Under the pieces are notes generated by a model. The model searched no databases. It was not told the DNA's origin and worked only from the letters and a program-made list of their open reading frames with translations. Positions 25,982 to 34,146 of a stretch of DNA of 64,000 nucleotides are shown here, piece after piece. The stretch lies in the NCBI RefSeq assembly GCF_945290125.1, contig NZ_CALYQV010000002.1:1-64000 (forward strand), given 5' to 3'. The stretch comes from an uncultured Lactobacillus sp. (GTDB lineage: Bacteria > Bacillota > Bacilli > Lactobacillales > Lactobacillaceae). How positions within the stretch are numbered: the stretch's first letter is position 1; every line of letters begins with the position of its first letter. Made by a program: the position numbers and the translations under genes.

Positions 25982-26849
25982 CTTTTTTCTCCTTTTCTTT
26001 TGGTCCTAAAATTTGATGAATGTGAATGATAAAATAAACTCTTTCTGCGTCTGACGGATGAAAATTAAATTCAACATTAAGAGCCTGAAAAATTTCTTCA
26101 GTTATTTTGTAAGATCGCGGATATGCTTTGATCATGTCACATTCAATCTTTTTATCGATAGATTCATTTTTTTCTGGCGGACGCCAGAGCCTTTTGGCCA
26201 GATACTGCAAATGAATTAGAAATCGTCTAAAGCTGTCCCGATTTTTGCCATTTTGATAAATGTTATTGTTATCCAGGACATTAAGAACGACATTAATTAA
26301 TTTAGACGTGTTAAAAATATATTTCGATTTACCCTCGTGCTTGGCAATACCCGTAGGAATCTTGCTGTTGATAAAATGAAGCGCTATACTTTTGACCTCT
26401 GAAGGTGGGAATTCAACGCCTAATTTATCGTTAATAATTCCAAGAGCTTCGTCTGCAATTTGATATTCTTTTGGATATTTTTCACTTAAATCCGGAATTT
26501 CATTTTCCCGATATTTTCCTGCTAACAGTAATTTGTAGGCGCCATTGACATGTTCACTTAAGGTGAGATAAATCGAATCATAAACCTGAAAATGATAATT
26601 GATTCGCGCATTTTCAATAACCGCAAAAACTGCTGAAATAATATCTGCAGGAATATTATGGAAAAGGTAATTAAACGACTCTTTATCCTTCTTATTGTCT
26701 AAATAAAATATTTTCTGAATTTTTTTAGTATCAACTAGTCTATTTTTGCCCTGTTCAAACCCCACTCCCTTACCGAAAACAATAGCTTCCTGTCCTTTCC
26801 CAACATCAACTAAAATGCTGTTATTATTAAAAATTTTTTTAAGGCGCAT
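25971..26849 (-). CDS. lacT: BglG/LacT-type transcriptional antiterminator
   Basis: The 292-residue protein has an N-terminal CAT RNA-binding domain (MRLKKIFNNNSILVDVGKG, then EAIVFGKGVGFEQGKN, about residues 1-55) and two PRD domains with conserved His (EHVNGAY near 100; ALHFIN near 155; HLQYLAKRLW near 210; HIHQIL near 270). The CAT domain binds a RAT hairpin in the leader to prevent termination; the PRDs are phosphorylated by PTS proteins, coupling expression to sugar supply. The start is the ATG at 26849 behind AAGGAAG. An upstream in-frame stretch would lie inside the leader terminator and is not translated. Confidence 0.93.
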   Translation of the reverse strand: MRLKKIFNNNSILVDVGKGQEAIVFGKGVGFEQGKNRLVDTKKIQKIFYLDNKKDKESFNYLFHNIPADIISAVFAVIENARINYHFQVYDSIYLTLSEHVNGAYKLLLAGKYRENEIPDLSEKYPKEYQIADEALGIINDKLGVEFPPSEVKSIALHFINSKIPTGIAKHEGKSKYIFNTSKLINVVLNVLDNNNIYQNGKNRDSFRRFLIHLQYLAKRLWRPPEKNESIDKKIECDMIKAYPRSYKITEEIFQALNVEFNFHPSDAERVYFIIHIHQILGPKEKEKKDGN

Positions 26850-26869
26850 AACATCTTCCTTTTTTGCAG

Positions 26870-26956
26870 AAAAAAAGAGACTACTAGCAATAGCCGATGA
26901 ACAATAAAAATTCATCAGTTATACTAGTAGTCTCGCCTAATTTGATAGTAACAATC
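26870..26956 (-). promoter_or_regulatory. RAT antiterminator site and terminator in the lac leader
   Basis: On the minus strand the leader reads GATTGTTACTATCAAATTAGG (26956 to 26936), close to the ribonucleic antiterminator consensus GGATTGTTACT...AGGCAAAACC. It runs directly into a long terminator hairpin with arms 26924-26934 and 26877-26887 and a T6-T7 tail. The two structures share a few bases, as expected for LacT-controlled attenuation. A possible promoter TTGCAT/TATGCT lies upstream. Confidence 0.8.
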
Positions 26957-27002
26957 TACTTAAATTTTCAATACAGATAAAGCATATCACACTTTTAAAA
27001 TT

Positions 27003-27019
27003 ATGCAAACGCTTTATTT
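27003..27019 (-). promoter_or_regulatory. Catabolite-responsive element (cre) of the lac operon
   Basis: TATGCAAACGCTTTATT matches the CcpA cre core (TGNAANCGNTNNCA-like) and overlaps the probable -35 region of the lacT promoter. This suggests catabolite repression of the lactose operon in addition to LacT control. Confidence 0.6.
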
Positions 27020-27028
27020 AATTTCTTT

Positions 27029-27649
27029 CTATTTCTCCTTGATAAACGATGAATCCGGAATCCTAATTAAGTAATAACGAGTAGCATTATGCCCTGCATG
27101 CATGCCAATACCATTTTGCCAGACTTTTTTATAGTTAGCGGTGTATATAGCAACGTAAGCTCGTTGATATTTGCGGTCCATTGTCTGCAGTTGCTTTTTG
27201 TCGTAGGGAATTTTAGCCGCATTAAGATCCAGAGGACTTTTACCATAAGCCACCGTAGCAAAATCACTGGATACTTTAATTTTTTTACCTGGCCTGTAAT
27301 AAGTGAAAGTCTGGGTACTAATTCTTTTCTTTTTCGAATCAATTGTAACGTAACTTGAGTTGCCTTCTCCCGGGTTCATGACAATCGGTTCATAGGTAAT
27401 ATGAGACTTAATCTTAGTCGTATCATCAAGATCCGGGTTATCCAGCATAGTCTTGCCAAATAACCAGACAATCCCAACTAACAGAGCGGCTACTTCAATA
27501 ATATCTATTAAAAAATTGGGCCAGCTAAATTGCCGGTGCTTCTTAATAATCATTGTGATGCGGCGCTTACGAATGTTTTGCACAACAAAAACAAAATAAA
27601 GAATAACTACTACCCATAACAATACTCCAAGTAGATTCCAGCTAATCAT
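27029..27649 (-). CDS. Membrane-anchored protein, function unknown
   Basis: The 206-residue protein has two N-terminal membrane helices (about residues 6-25 and 44-66) joined by a short Arg/Lys-rich cytoplasmic loop. An extracellular domain of about 135 residues follows, ending in NGIGMHAGHNATRYYLIRIPDSSF. It looks like a conserved lactobacillar surface-exposed domain without catalytic motifs that I recognise. It stands upstream of, and in the same direction as, the lac operon, with no terminator seen between, so some read-through towards lacT is possible. Confidence 0.65.
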   Translation of the reverse strand: MISWNLLGVLLWVVVILYFVFVVQNIRKRRITMIIKKHRQFSWPNFLIDIIEVAALLVGIVWLFGKTMLDNPDLDDTTKIKSHITYEPIVMNPGEGNSSYVTIDSKKKRISTQTFTYYRPGKKIKVSSDFATVAYGKSPLDLNAAKIPYDKKQLQTMDRKYQRAYVAIYTANYKKVWQNGIGMHAGHNATRYYLIRIPDSSFIKEK

Positions 27650-27750
27650 AATGGACCTCCTGCATCTTCTTCCATTATATGGTAAAAAACACCTTTTGAA
27701 TAGTTACGTTCAAATTTGAATTAATTTTCACCTACTAAGTCTCAGATATT

Positions 27751-28296
27751 TTATTTCTTAGTCTTTGTTTCTTTTTGTGACTTTTTTGTTTTAGGCTTTT
27801 TAACAATGGTCTTCTTTTTAGCAGAAGCAGCAGGCTTTTGGTATTCACGTACTTGTTTTATTTTTTCCTGCATAGCATCTGTTAATTTGGCAATAACTTC
27901 GGCTTCATTTTGCTCAATTTCTGCTTCTGTCGCGATTTGATCAATTCGAAATCCTGATGCATTCAAATATTCCGACTGCGTTTCAAAGTATACTGCAACC
28001 GGATATTCATTACCTTCCTCGAAAAAATTGGCATTCTTTTTATAATTACTATATGGCAAGTTGATCATATTGGTCTCTAATGCAAAAGTTATAGGTCTTT
28101 GACCGCTAATTTCAAGAGCAATATGACTCAGTGAATTATGCTTAAGGGCAGCTTTAGTTTCCTTAACTAATTTAGTTGCCTGCTCACGTAATTTGGTTTT
28201 GGACTTGCTGATATCAGCGTATTTAGTAGTTTCTAAGTCTTCAATATAATCTTGCTTTTCTATTTTAGTAGTGAAATCTGTTAAGCTTATTTTCAA
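27751..28296 (-). CDS. Cytoplasmic protein with Lys-rich tail, function unknown
   Basis: I do not recognise a family. The 181-residue protein is acidic and helical in its first 140 residues, with a strand-rich centre (HIALEISGQRPITFALETN, EYPVAVYFETQ). It ends in a very basic tail from about residue 155 (repeated KKK/KPKTKK elements), like tails that bind RNA, DNA or ribosomes. No signal peptide or membrane segment is present. It is probably monocistronic and is divergent from the multicopper oxidase. Confidence 0.6.
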   Translation of the reverse strand: MKISLTDFTTKIEKQDYIEDLETTKYADISKSKTKLREQATKLVKETKAALKHNSLSHIALEISGQRPITFALETNMINLPYSNYKKNANFFEEGNEYPVAVYFETQSEYLNASGFRIDQIATEAEIEQNEAEVIAKLTDAMQEKIKQVREYQKPAASAKKKTIVKKPKTKKSQKETKTKK

Positions 28297-28520
28297 GTTA
28301 AAAATCCTTATCTAATTTATCAATTTTTATCATCTTTTATACGATACTCAAATTTTTGTTCAAAAACAATTTATTTTATTTCTTTTAAAAATAATTTTTA
28401 AAAAACATTTTTTCTGCTCAGGGTTATTTTATAATATTTTTGAAATTATTTAGTTTAAAGAAAACGAAAGCTACGCACTATTTTTGTAAATATTAAATAA
28501 CGCTTTAGCCCTTAAAATTT

Positions 28521-28599
28521 TGCAAAAGCGCTTTTATAAAAATTTATCAAAAAAACATAGACTTATCTACTTTACAAGCGCTTTCACATAGAGTAAATT
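28521..28599 (+). promoter_or_regulatory. Multicopper oxidase promoter with two cre-like sites
   Basis: The 28297-28653 gap holds TGCAAAAGCGCTTTTA (28521-28536) and TACAAGCGCTTTCACA (28573-28588), both cre-like. The second overlaps a promoter-like TTTACA (28571-28576) and TAAATT (28594-28599) with a 17-bp spacer, so CcpA binding would block or modulate the promoter. The rest of the gap is AT-rich without other signals. Confidence 0.55.
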
Positions 28600-28653
28600 T
28601 AACATGTAACTAAAAATTTTTCACTAAATTTTTTAACTGAAAGGTAGACGAAT

Positions 28654-30231
28654 ATGTCAGATAAAGTTTACACAGATTATTTCTATAATTCTGAAGATTT
28701 TGATAAAAACCACCAAATGGGATACAAAGATCTTCATATTCCTGAAGGAGTTGAAGCTCAGCCTTTGATTGTTCCTCCAGTATTAGAGCCTGATAAACAA
28801 GAAAATAACGATGTTTGGTATACAATCGATTCTCAAGAAGGCGACTTCCAATTTTTGCCAGGGAAAAAGACTCACACATGGGGCTACAACTTCCCAGTTC
28901 TTGGTAAGACTATGGTTTTAACCAGAGGTCAACACGTTCATGTAACTTTGAAGAACAGCTTACCAGAATTGACTACTTACCACTGGCACGGTATGGAACT
29001 TTCAGGTCCCGGTAACGATGGTGCTTGTCACTCACCAGTATACCCAGGTGAAGAAAAGCAAATTGACTTCATAGTTAAACAACCAGCAGCTTTAACTTGG
29101 CTTCATGCTCACCCATGTCCATCAACTGCCATGCAAGTTTGGATGGGATTAGCTATGGGCGTTGTTATTACTGATGCCAACGAAGCTAAGTTGCCAATTC
29201 CTAAGACTTACGGCAAGGATGAGTTCCCAATTATTTTGCAAGACCGTATTTTCCACGAAGACAACCAATTTGACTACAAGGCAGACTACAACGCGATGGG
29301 CATCTTTGGCGACACTCCAATCATCAATGGTGTTGTTCGGCCATACGTTGATGTCACTACTCAAAAAGTACGTTTGCTCTTCTTAGGTGGTTCTAACCGT
29401 CGTGAATGGCGCCTGCACTTTAGTGATGACTTGGTAATGACCCAAATCGCCGGTGATGACTCATTCTTGGAGCACCCAGTTAAATTGACTAAAGTCTTAA
29501 TTGGACCAGGTGAACGTCAACAAGTAGTTGTTGATTTCAGCAATTATAAAGAAGGCGATGTTGTCAATCTTTACACTGACGACTTCAAGTTGGTTGAATT
29601 TAGAATTCACAGTTATGAAAAAGATGACAGCGTAATTCCTGATACTTTATTTAAACCATATGATCCAGTTGTTAACCCTAACTCACCAGTTCCTCATGTT
29701 ACTATGGATAACCACAACATGATCAACGGTAAGTTGTTCTCAATGAAAAGAATTGATATGAAGCAGGAATTGATGAATGCTGAATATTGGGATGTAACTA
29801 ACACTAACGATAAAGTTAACGGCATGTTGCACCCATTCCACACTCACGGTGCTCACTTCCTTGTTGTATCACGTAACGGTAAAGAACCATATCCAAACGA
29901 AAGAGGAGTATACAAGGACACTATCGAAGTAGCACCTCAAGAAACAGTTCGCATAAAGGTTTACTTCCAAAATACTGGTGTCTTCATGTACCACTGCCAC
30001 ATTATCGAGCACGAAGATGCCGGTATGATGGCGCAAATTCAAATTGTTGATCCAAAAGACCCAGACAAGAAATTTCATTTGATGGACATGGAAACTCTGA
30101 CTAAAGCTTTTGCTGAAGAAAGAGGCGTTCCAGAAGATGAAGTCTTCTGCCCAGGTATGGACGTTGAAGGTATGGCAGTTAAAGGTGAAGACCACAGTCT
30201 TGACGCTCTGTCAGGCGCAACTCACCACTAA
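28654..30231 (+). CDS. Cytoplasmic-type multicopper oxidase with C-terminal flavinylation-like motif
   Basis: The 525-residue laccase-like oxidase couples one-electron oxidation of substrates or Cu(I) to four-electron reduction of O2. Copper ligands are visible in HWHG (110-113), HAHP (151-154), HPFHTHG (393-399) and HCHIIEHEDAGMM (447-459), the last supplying the type 1 His/Cys/Met site. No signal peptide is present, so it should act in the cytoplasm, unlike CueO or CotA relatives. The last nine residues are DALSGATHH (517-525), which match the Dxx(S/T)GAT target of ApbE-type FMN transferases. This is an inference from motif. The gene is monocistronic, with a terminator and cre-like sites at its promoter. 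Confidence 0.93.
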   Translation: MSDKVYTDYFYNSEDFDKNHQMGYKDLHIPEGVEAQPLIVPPVLEPDKQENNDVWYTIDSQEGDFQFLPGKKTHTWGYNFPVLGKTMVLTRGQHVHVTLKNSLPELTTYHWHGMELSGPGNDGACHSPVYPGEEKQIDFIVKQPAALTWLHAHPCPSTAMQVWMGLAMGVVITDANEAKLPIPKTYGKDEFPIILQDRIFHEDNQFDYKADYNAMGIFGDTPIINGVVRPYVDVTTQKVRLLFLGGSNRREWRLHFSDDLVMTQIAGDDSFLEHPVKLTKVLIGPGERQQVVVDFSNYKEGDVVNLYTDDFKLVEFRIHSYEKDDSVIPDTLFKPYDPVVNPNSPVPHVTMDNHNMINGKLFSMKRIDMKQELMNAEYWDVTNTNDKVNGMLHPFHTHGAHFLVVSRNGKEPYPNERGVYKDTIEVAPQETVRIKVYFQNTGVFMYHCHIIEHEDAGMMAQIQIVDPKDPDKKFHLMDMETLTKAFAEERGVPEDEVFCPGMDVEGMAVKGEDHSLDALSGATHH

Positions 30232-30265
30232 TTATTACTTTCACTAAAGAATTAGTTAATTTTAC

Positions 30266-30296
30266 AAAAATCGTTCATTAATTTGAACGATTTTTT
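30266..30296 (+). terminator. Intrinsic terminator after the multicopper oxidase
   Basis: Stem AAAATCGTTC (30267-30276) with GAACGATTTT (30285-30294), followed by T run and G. Confidence 0.85.
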
Positions 30297-30330
30297 GCTT
30301 TTAAGAAACAATCTATGTTTAAATAGCTTT

Positions 30331-31041
30331 ATGAAAAAGAAAAGATTTTCCATTAAAGCTATTTTATTTATATTCCTAGGTCTCGTTCTCTTAGGTGCAG
30401 TTTTTGGTGCCCTTAATTCTAATAGTTTTAAAGATCGCTATGACTGGGTTACCCTGAAATCCTCTCAAAAACTGGATGTTCCACTAGAAAACCAGTACCC
30501 AGAACTACCAAATGGTTGCGAAGTAACTTCCTTATCAATGCTGTTACAGTATTATGGTATTAAGGTAAATAAACTAAACTTATCCGAAAATATTAAGCAT
30601 GTATCTTCTTATACGGATGATGGCAAATATCGAGGCAATCCCCATGTAGGCTTTGTCGGTTATATGAGCCAGGCAAATGCTGGCTGGTGCGTTTATAATG
30701 AGCCTTTAGAACAAATAGGACTAAAATATACTAATCGGATTAAAAATTTTACTAATCATGATTTTATTCAAGTAATGAAATTAGTTTCTGATGGTCATCC
30801 TGTGCTAATCATAACTACCACAAACTTTAATCATGTTAGCGATATGCAAACATGGCAAACAGCTCAAGGTGAAGTTCATGTAACACCATCTTCTCATGCT
30901 TGTGTTATTACTGGCTTTGACAAAAAAGCTCATGTTGTTTATGTTAATGATCCTTTTGGCCATAAAAATAAAAAAATTCCGTGGCAAAACTTGGAGAAAA
31001 GTTATAATCAGCAAGGAAAACAAGCATTATATCTAGAATAG
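30331..31041 (+). CDS. C39-like peptidase-family membrane-anchored protein
   Basis: The 236-residue protein has a short basic start and one membrane helix (about residues 8-27), then an extracellular papain-like domain of the Peptidase_C39_2 type. The catalytic Cys is in LPNGCEVTSLSMLLQYYG, the His in SSHACVITGF and the Asp/Asn in YVNDPFG. Many lactobacillar members are secreted with unknown substrates, perhaps peptidoglycan cross-bridges or peptides. The MKKKRF start at 30331 is preferred because longer in-frame versions begin inside the preceding terminator. No strong ribosome binding site is seen. A bidirectional terminator follows. Confidence 0.85.
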   Translation: MKKKRFSIKAILFIFLGLVLLGAVFGALNSNSFKDRYDWVTLKSSQKLDVPLENQYPELPNGCEVTSLSMLLQYYGIKVNKLNLSENIKHVSSYTDDGKYRGNPHVGFVGYMSQANAGWCVYNEPLEQIGLKYTNRIKNFTNHDFIQVMKLVSDGHPVLIITTTNFNHVSDMQTWQTAQGEVHVTPSSHACVITGFDKKAHVVYVNDPFGHKNKKIPWQNLEKSYNQQGKQALYLE

Positions 31042-31079
31042 AAAAAAGAGCAGATTCAATTAAGAATCTGCTCTTTTTC
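31042..31079. terminator. Bidirectional intrinsic terminator
   Basis: Perfect eleven-base stem AGAGCAGATTC (31047-31057) with GAATCTGCTCT (31064-31074), T5 on the plus strand and T6 on the minus strand. It serves the C39-like gene and the putative RNA gene from the right. Confidence 0.9.
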
Positions 31080-31216
31080 AAATCGAGGCTCGTTATTAAT
31101 AACAAGTGACTACTTCTGTTCACATCAGGTTGGTCAACCACCAGCACTTCCCGCGCCTGCCACTTAAGGCGAGTGTCCTCACACAAATACGCATCTCGCG
31201 TTTTTGTCGACTCGCA
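31042..31216 (-). ncRNA. Candidate standalone structured RNA of about 170 nt (6S-like size)
   Basis: A consensus promoter on the minus strand, TTTACA (31251-31246) and TATAAT (31228-31223) with an exact 17-bp spacer, lies at the end of the ThrE-like gene. The predicted transcript starts near 31216 and ends in a strong terminator at 31042-31079. No good reading frame exists, and the body is clearly richer in G+C than the surroundings. Short pairings are visible: 5' AAU.CGAG with 3' CUCGAUU near the ends, CGCC/GGCG, AAGUG/CACUU and GGUU/AACC inside. A rod with paired ends of this size is compatible with 6S RNA, but no diagnostic motif was recognised. It is not a tmRNA, RNase P or SRP RNA by their landmarks. 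Confidence 0.55.
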
Positions 31217-31693
31217 TTAATTATTATACTTATTCGAATGACGTTTGTAAAATTTTTTTATCCTGAAAAAGATTTCCACACACATACTTGATAAAAGCAT
31301 CCCGAGAGCAATTGACCCTGTTACTATTATTACTCTTATAACCGCATCATTAGCTCCACTCAGGTTGCCCGAGGTTAATTCTCGCACTGCCTGATAAGCA
31401 GGAACCCCGGGTACTAGAGGCACAATTGCCGGAATATAAAAAACTGTAGCCGGACATTTTTTTATCCTGGCAAAAACTATTCCTAATATACCAATGGCAA
31501 ATGAACCAAGCAAGTTTGAGAGCAGCCGTCCCATTGATGCTCTCATTGCCAGCCAATAGATGATCCAGCTAATAATACCGCTCATACCAGCTAAATTAAG
31601 CACTCGGCGCGGAACATTAATTGTTAGGGCAAAGCCAACAGAAGCTAAATAAGCAAAGGCAACGTTAATTACTATTTCTAACCAAAAAGGCAT
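31217..31693 (-). CDS. ThrE-type exporter small subunit (DUF3815/ThrE_2)
   Basis: The 158-residue protein has four or five membrane helices and the motifs of the small half of split threonine/serine exporters: FALTINVPRRVLNLAGMSG, LLGSFAIGILGIVFARI and FYIPAIVPLVPGVPAY. It pairs with the larger ThrE-like protein encoded three bases upstream to export small amino acids such as threonine and serine. The -10 element of a downstream RNA promoter lies inside its last codons. Confidence 0.88.
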   Translation of the reverse strand: MPFWLEIVINVAFAYLASVGFALTINVPRRVLNLAGMSGIISWIIYWLAMRASMGRLLSNLLGSFAIGILGIVFARIKKCPATVFYIPAIVPLVPGVPAYQAVRELTSGNLSGANDAVIRVIIVTGSIALGMLLSSMCVEIFFRIKKFYKRHSNKYNN

Positions 31694-31696
31694 TTT

Positions 31697-32473
31697 TTAA
31701 GCTCCTAAAAACTTTAACACAATACCAACTCCACCGCCTAACGCAAAGGCTGTGAGCAAGGCCTCACAAATTTTCGCCATTCCTGAAAGAATATCGCCCT
31801 TAAACAAATCCCGCAGAGCGTTAGTCAAAGCCAAACCAGGTACTAACGGCATCAACGCACCGGTGAGAATGTTATCAATAATCATTTTGGGAAAAAGATT
31901 AACTAAACCAGCTGCTACAATAGTCATAACCAGAGCAGCAACCAGTTCAGCCAAAAACTTGACGTTGGTAAAACGTTTAAAATAATAAAAAGAGAGAAAT
32001 CCGATTGCTCCAACGAAAGCTGCGGCCGGAAAATCAACCCAATCATAATTATTCATAAACATTACCATCAGCGTGGCACTTAAAACCGCAGCACCAATAG
32101 TTTGCAACCATAAGGGAAATGTGGGAAAACCACCGTGGGCAATTTTATCTACTTCCCGTTTAACTTCTTGCAAAGTGATTTTTTTATCCGCAAAAGCTCG
32201 CGATAATGAGTTAATCCGGTCAACCAACTCAAGATTAATATTGCGTTCATGTACTAAAATACTCTGACAATAATTGCCGTGGTCGAGACTCATAAAAACG
32301 CCTGTTGGTACCACAAAGACTCGCGGATCGGGTTCCCCGGCACTTTTAGCAATACGCAGCATTGTATCTTCAACCCGATACATTTCACTGCCCCCTTCTA
32401 TCATTAGCTCACCGGCAGTTAAACAGGTATCAAGTAAATCCTGGTAAAACAGTTCACTTTGTTCAGCACTCAT
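31697..32473 (-). CDS. ThrE-type threonine/serine exporter large subunit
   Basis: The 258-residue protein starts with the cytosolic ThrE domain (LTAGELMIEGGSEMYRVEDTM near residues 18-38, interrupted here; VFVVPTGVFMS; TLQEVKREVDKI) and continues with about five membrane helices including LTGALMPLVPGLALTNALRD. Together with the small subunit it forms a two-gene exporter. AGGTG precedes the ATG, and the ABC-F gene lies eight bases upstream on the same strand, so the three may be cotranscribed. A fused single-gene relative is at 57808-59163. Confidence 0.9.
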   Translation of the reverse strand: MSAEQSELFYQDLLDTCLTAGELMIEGGSEMYRVEDTMLRIAKSAGEPDPRVFVVPTGVFMSLDHGNYCQSILVHERNINLELVDRINSLSRAFADKKITLQEVKREVDKIAHGGFPTFPLWLQTIGAAVLSATLMVMFMNNYDWVDFPAAAFVGAIGFLSFYYFKRFTNVKFLAELVAALVMTIVAAGLVNLFPKMIIDNILTGALMPLVPGLALTNALRDLFKGDILSGMAKICEALLTAFALGGGVGIVLKFLGA

Positions 32474-32481
32474 TTTTCACC

Positions 32482-34029
32482 TCAAAGTTTATTCATCGTT
32501 TCAATATCAATAGTTTTATTAACCCAGTTACCTTGGAAAAAGTCTCGTTCGTGACTAACGATAATGACTCCGCCAGGAAACTTAACGATAGCTTGCCTAA
32601 GTGCATCTTTAGCATCGCGATCCAAATGATTGGTAGGCTCATCTAAAAACAATAAATTAGCAGGTTCAAACAACATTTTAGCCAGTTTAACTTTTTCTTG
32701 CTCACCACCCGATAATTTTTTCAAAGGACTCATTGCCTGCTGAGCGGTAACACCTAATTTCGCCAGAGCGCCTCTTAATTCTTTAGGCTTAATCTGTTCA
32801 AAATTTTCCTGCAGATATTGCAGAGGAGTCATATTATTATTAGGCCAGGTCAACTCCTGCTTAAAGTAAGCAATCTTGGCAGTTTCTGATAATTTATAGG
32901 TGCCGAAAATGGGTTCTAATTGCCCCAGCAACGTTTTTAATAACGTGGTTTTACCAATCCCATTAAAGCCAGTAATAGCAACTTTTTCATTATTTCCAAC
33001 TGAAAAATTAAAAGCTTCTTTTACCAGCGCCTGGTCATAGCCGATAACCAAATCCTGTGTTTGTAGAAGTAAATTGGCTGCTGTTGCTACATAAGGAAAT
33101 GCAAAATGCGGTTTTTGATTGCTTTTGGGTGGATTCAGCACTTCCATCTTTGCCAACTGGCGCGCCCGTGATTTGGCAATTTTCGACCGGGTTCCAGCCT
33201 TATTTTTACGTATATATGCTTCCGTTTTAGCAATTTTGCGTTGCTGGTTAGTATAAGCCTTCATGTAAGTTTCCCGATTAGCTTCTTTTTGCCTCATTGC
33301 CTGCTTTAATGTACCGGTATAACGCGTGATTGTGCCCAGATCAATATCAATAATGCAGTTGGCAATTCTGTTTAAAAAGTCATAATCATGACTAACAACA
33401 ATAAAAGCACCCTCAAAATCATTCAAATAATCAACCAGCCAGTCAATATGAACAACATCTAAGTAGTTGGTTGGCTCATCTAACAGTAAAACAGCCGGAG
33501 TTTGCAGCAGCAATTTAGCTAAAATGATTTTTGATCTTTGACCACCTGACAATTGGCTCACATCATGATCATACCCTAACTCAGCCAGGCCTAAACCAGA
33601 AGCAACACGTTCAATTTCTGTATCAATATTATAAAAGTTGTTTTCCTCTAAGTAAGTTTGCAGCTTACCCGCTTTTGCGAGTAGAGAATCAGCTCCTTCA
33701 GTTGCATATTGCTCATAAAGTGAGTTTAATTCTTGTTCTTTTTGATAAAGGGGAGCAAAAGCTGTGCGCAAAAACTGCCGAATCGTCACGCCTTGCTGCA
33801 ATTTAGCATACTGATCGAGATAACCAACTGCTACCTTATTTTGCCATTTAATTTGACCTTCATCAGGCAGTATTTCACCAGTTAAAATTTTAATCAAAGT
33901 GGATTTGCCAACCCCATTTTGGCCAGTGACTCCCATATGGTCTTCTTTATTAAGGACGAAACTGGCATTTTCATACAAAGTTTTATCCTCAAAGCCTTGT
34001 CCTAAATTTTTAACTGTTAATAAACTCAT
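32482..34029 (-). CDS. ABC-F family ATPase (YkpA/YbiT-like)
   Basis: The 515-residue protein has two ABC cassettes and no membrane part. Cassette 1 has GQNGVGKS (about 37-44), LSGGQ and LLDEPTNYLD. A linker of about 70 basic residues follows (AYIRKNKAGTRSKIAKSR), and cassette 2 has GFNGIGKT, LSGGEQEK and FLDEPTNHLD. ABC-F proteins act on the ribosomal E site as translation factors or antibiotic-protection factors. The short linker and lack of a C-terminal extension suit the housekeeping YkpA/YbiT group rather than a resistance type. The start follows GGGAG. Confidence 0.9.
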   Translation of the reverse strand: MSLLTVKNLGQGFEDKTLYENASFVLNKEDHMGVTGQNGVGKSTLIKILTGEILPDEGQIKWQNKVAVGYLDQYAKLQQGVTIRQFLRTAFAPLYQKEQELNSLYEQYATEGADSLLAKAGKLQTYLEENNFYNIDTEIERVASGLGLAELGYDHDVSQLSGGQRSKIILAKLLLQTPAVLLLDEPTNYLDVVHIDWLVDYLNDFEGAFIVVSHDYDFLNRIANCIIDIDLGTITRYTGTLKQAMRQKEANRETYMKAYTNQQRKIAKTEAYIRKNKAGTRSKIAKSRARQLAKMEVLNPPKSNQKPHFAFPYVATAANLLLQTQDLVIGYDQALVKEAFNFSVGNNEKVAITGFNGIGKTTLLKTLLGQLEPIFGTYKLSETAKIAYFKQELTWPNNNMTPLQYLQENFEQIKPKELRGALAKLGVTAQQAMSPLKKLSGGEQEKVKLAKMLFEPANLLFLDEPTNHLDRDAKDALRQAIVKFPGGVIIVSHERDFFQGNWVNKTIDIETMNKL

Positions 34030-34118
34030 TATGCATCTCCCTAGATAGTAAGATAAGTAGTACTGTAAAAAGTAAAGCAGTTGTTTTGTCTATCAGTTTA
34101 ATTTGTAAACGCATGCAA

Positions 34119-34146
34119 TAAAAAAGTGGGCAATTTGCCCACTTTT
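34119..34146 (-). terminator. Intrinsic terminator overlapping the stop of the small membrane protein gene
   Basis: Perfect stem AAGTGGGCAA (34124-34133) with TTGCCCACTT (34135-34144), then T6 on the minus strand. Confidence 0.85.

Noticed and set aside
26849..26915. A longer LacT start at 26915
   Set aside because: The extra 22 residues would be encoded inside the leader terminator. The ATG at 26849 has the ribosome binding site.
28654..30231. Secreted CueO-type copper oxidase
   Set aside because: There is no Tat or Sec signal, and no CueO-like Met-rich insert was recognised.
31106..31291. Small reading frames in the 31080-31216 region
   Set aside because: No ribosome binding sites, no family resemblance, and they overlap the promoter-RNA-terminator unit on the other strand.
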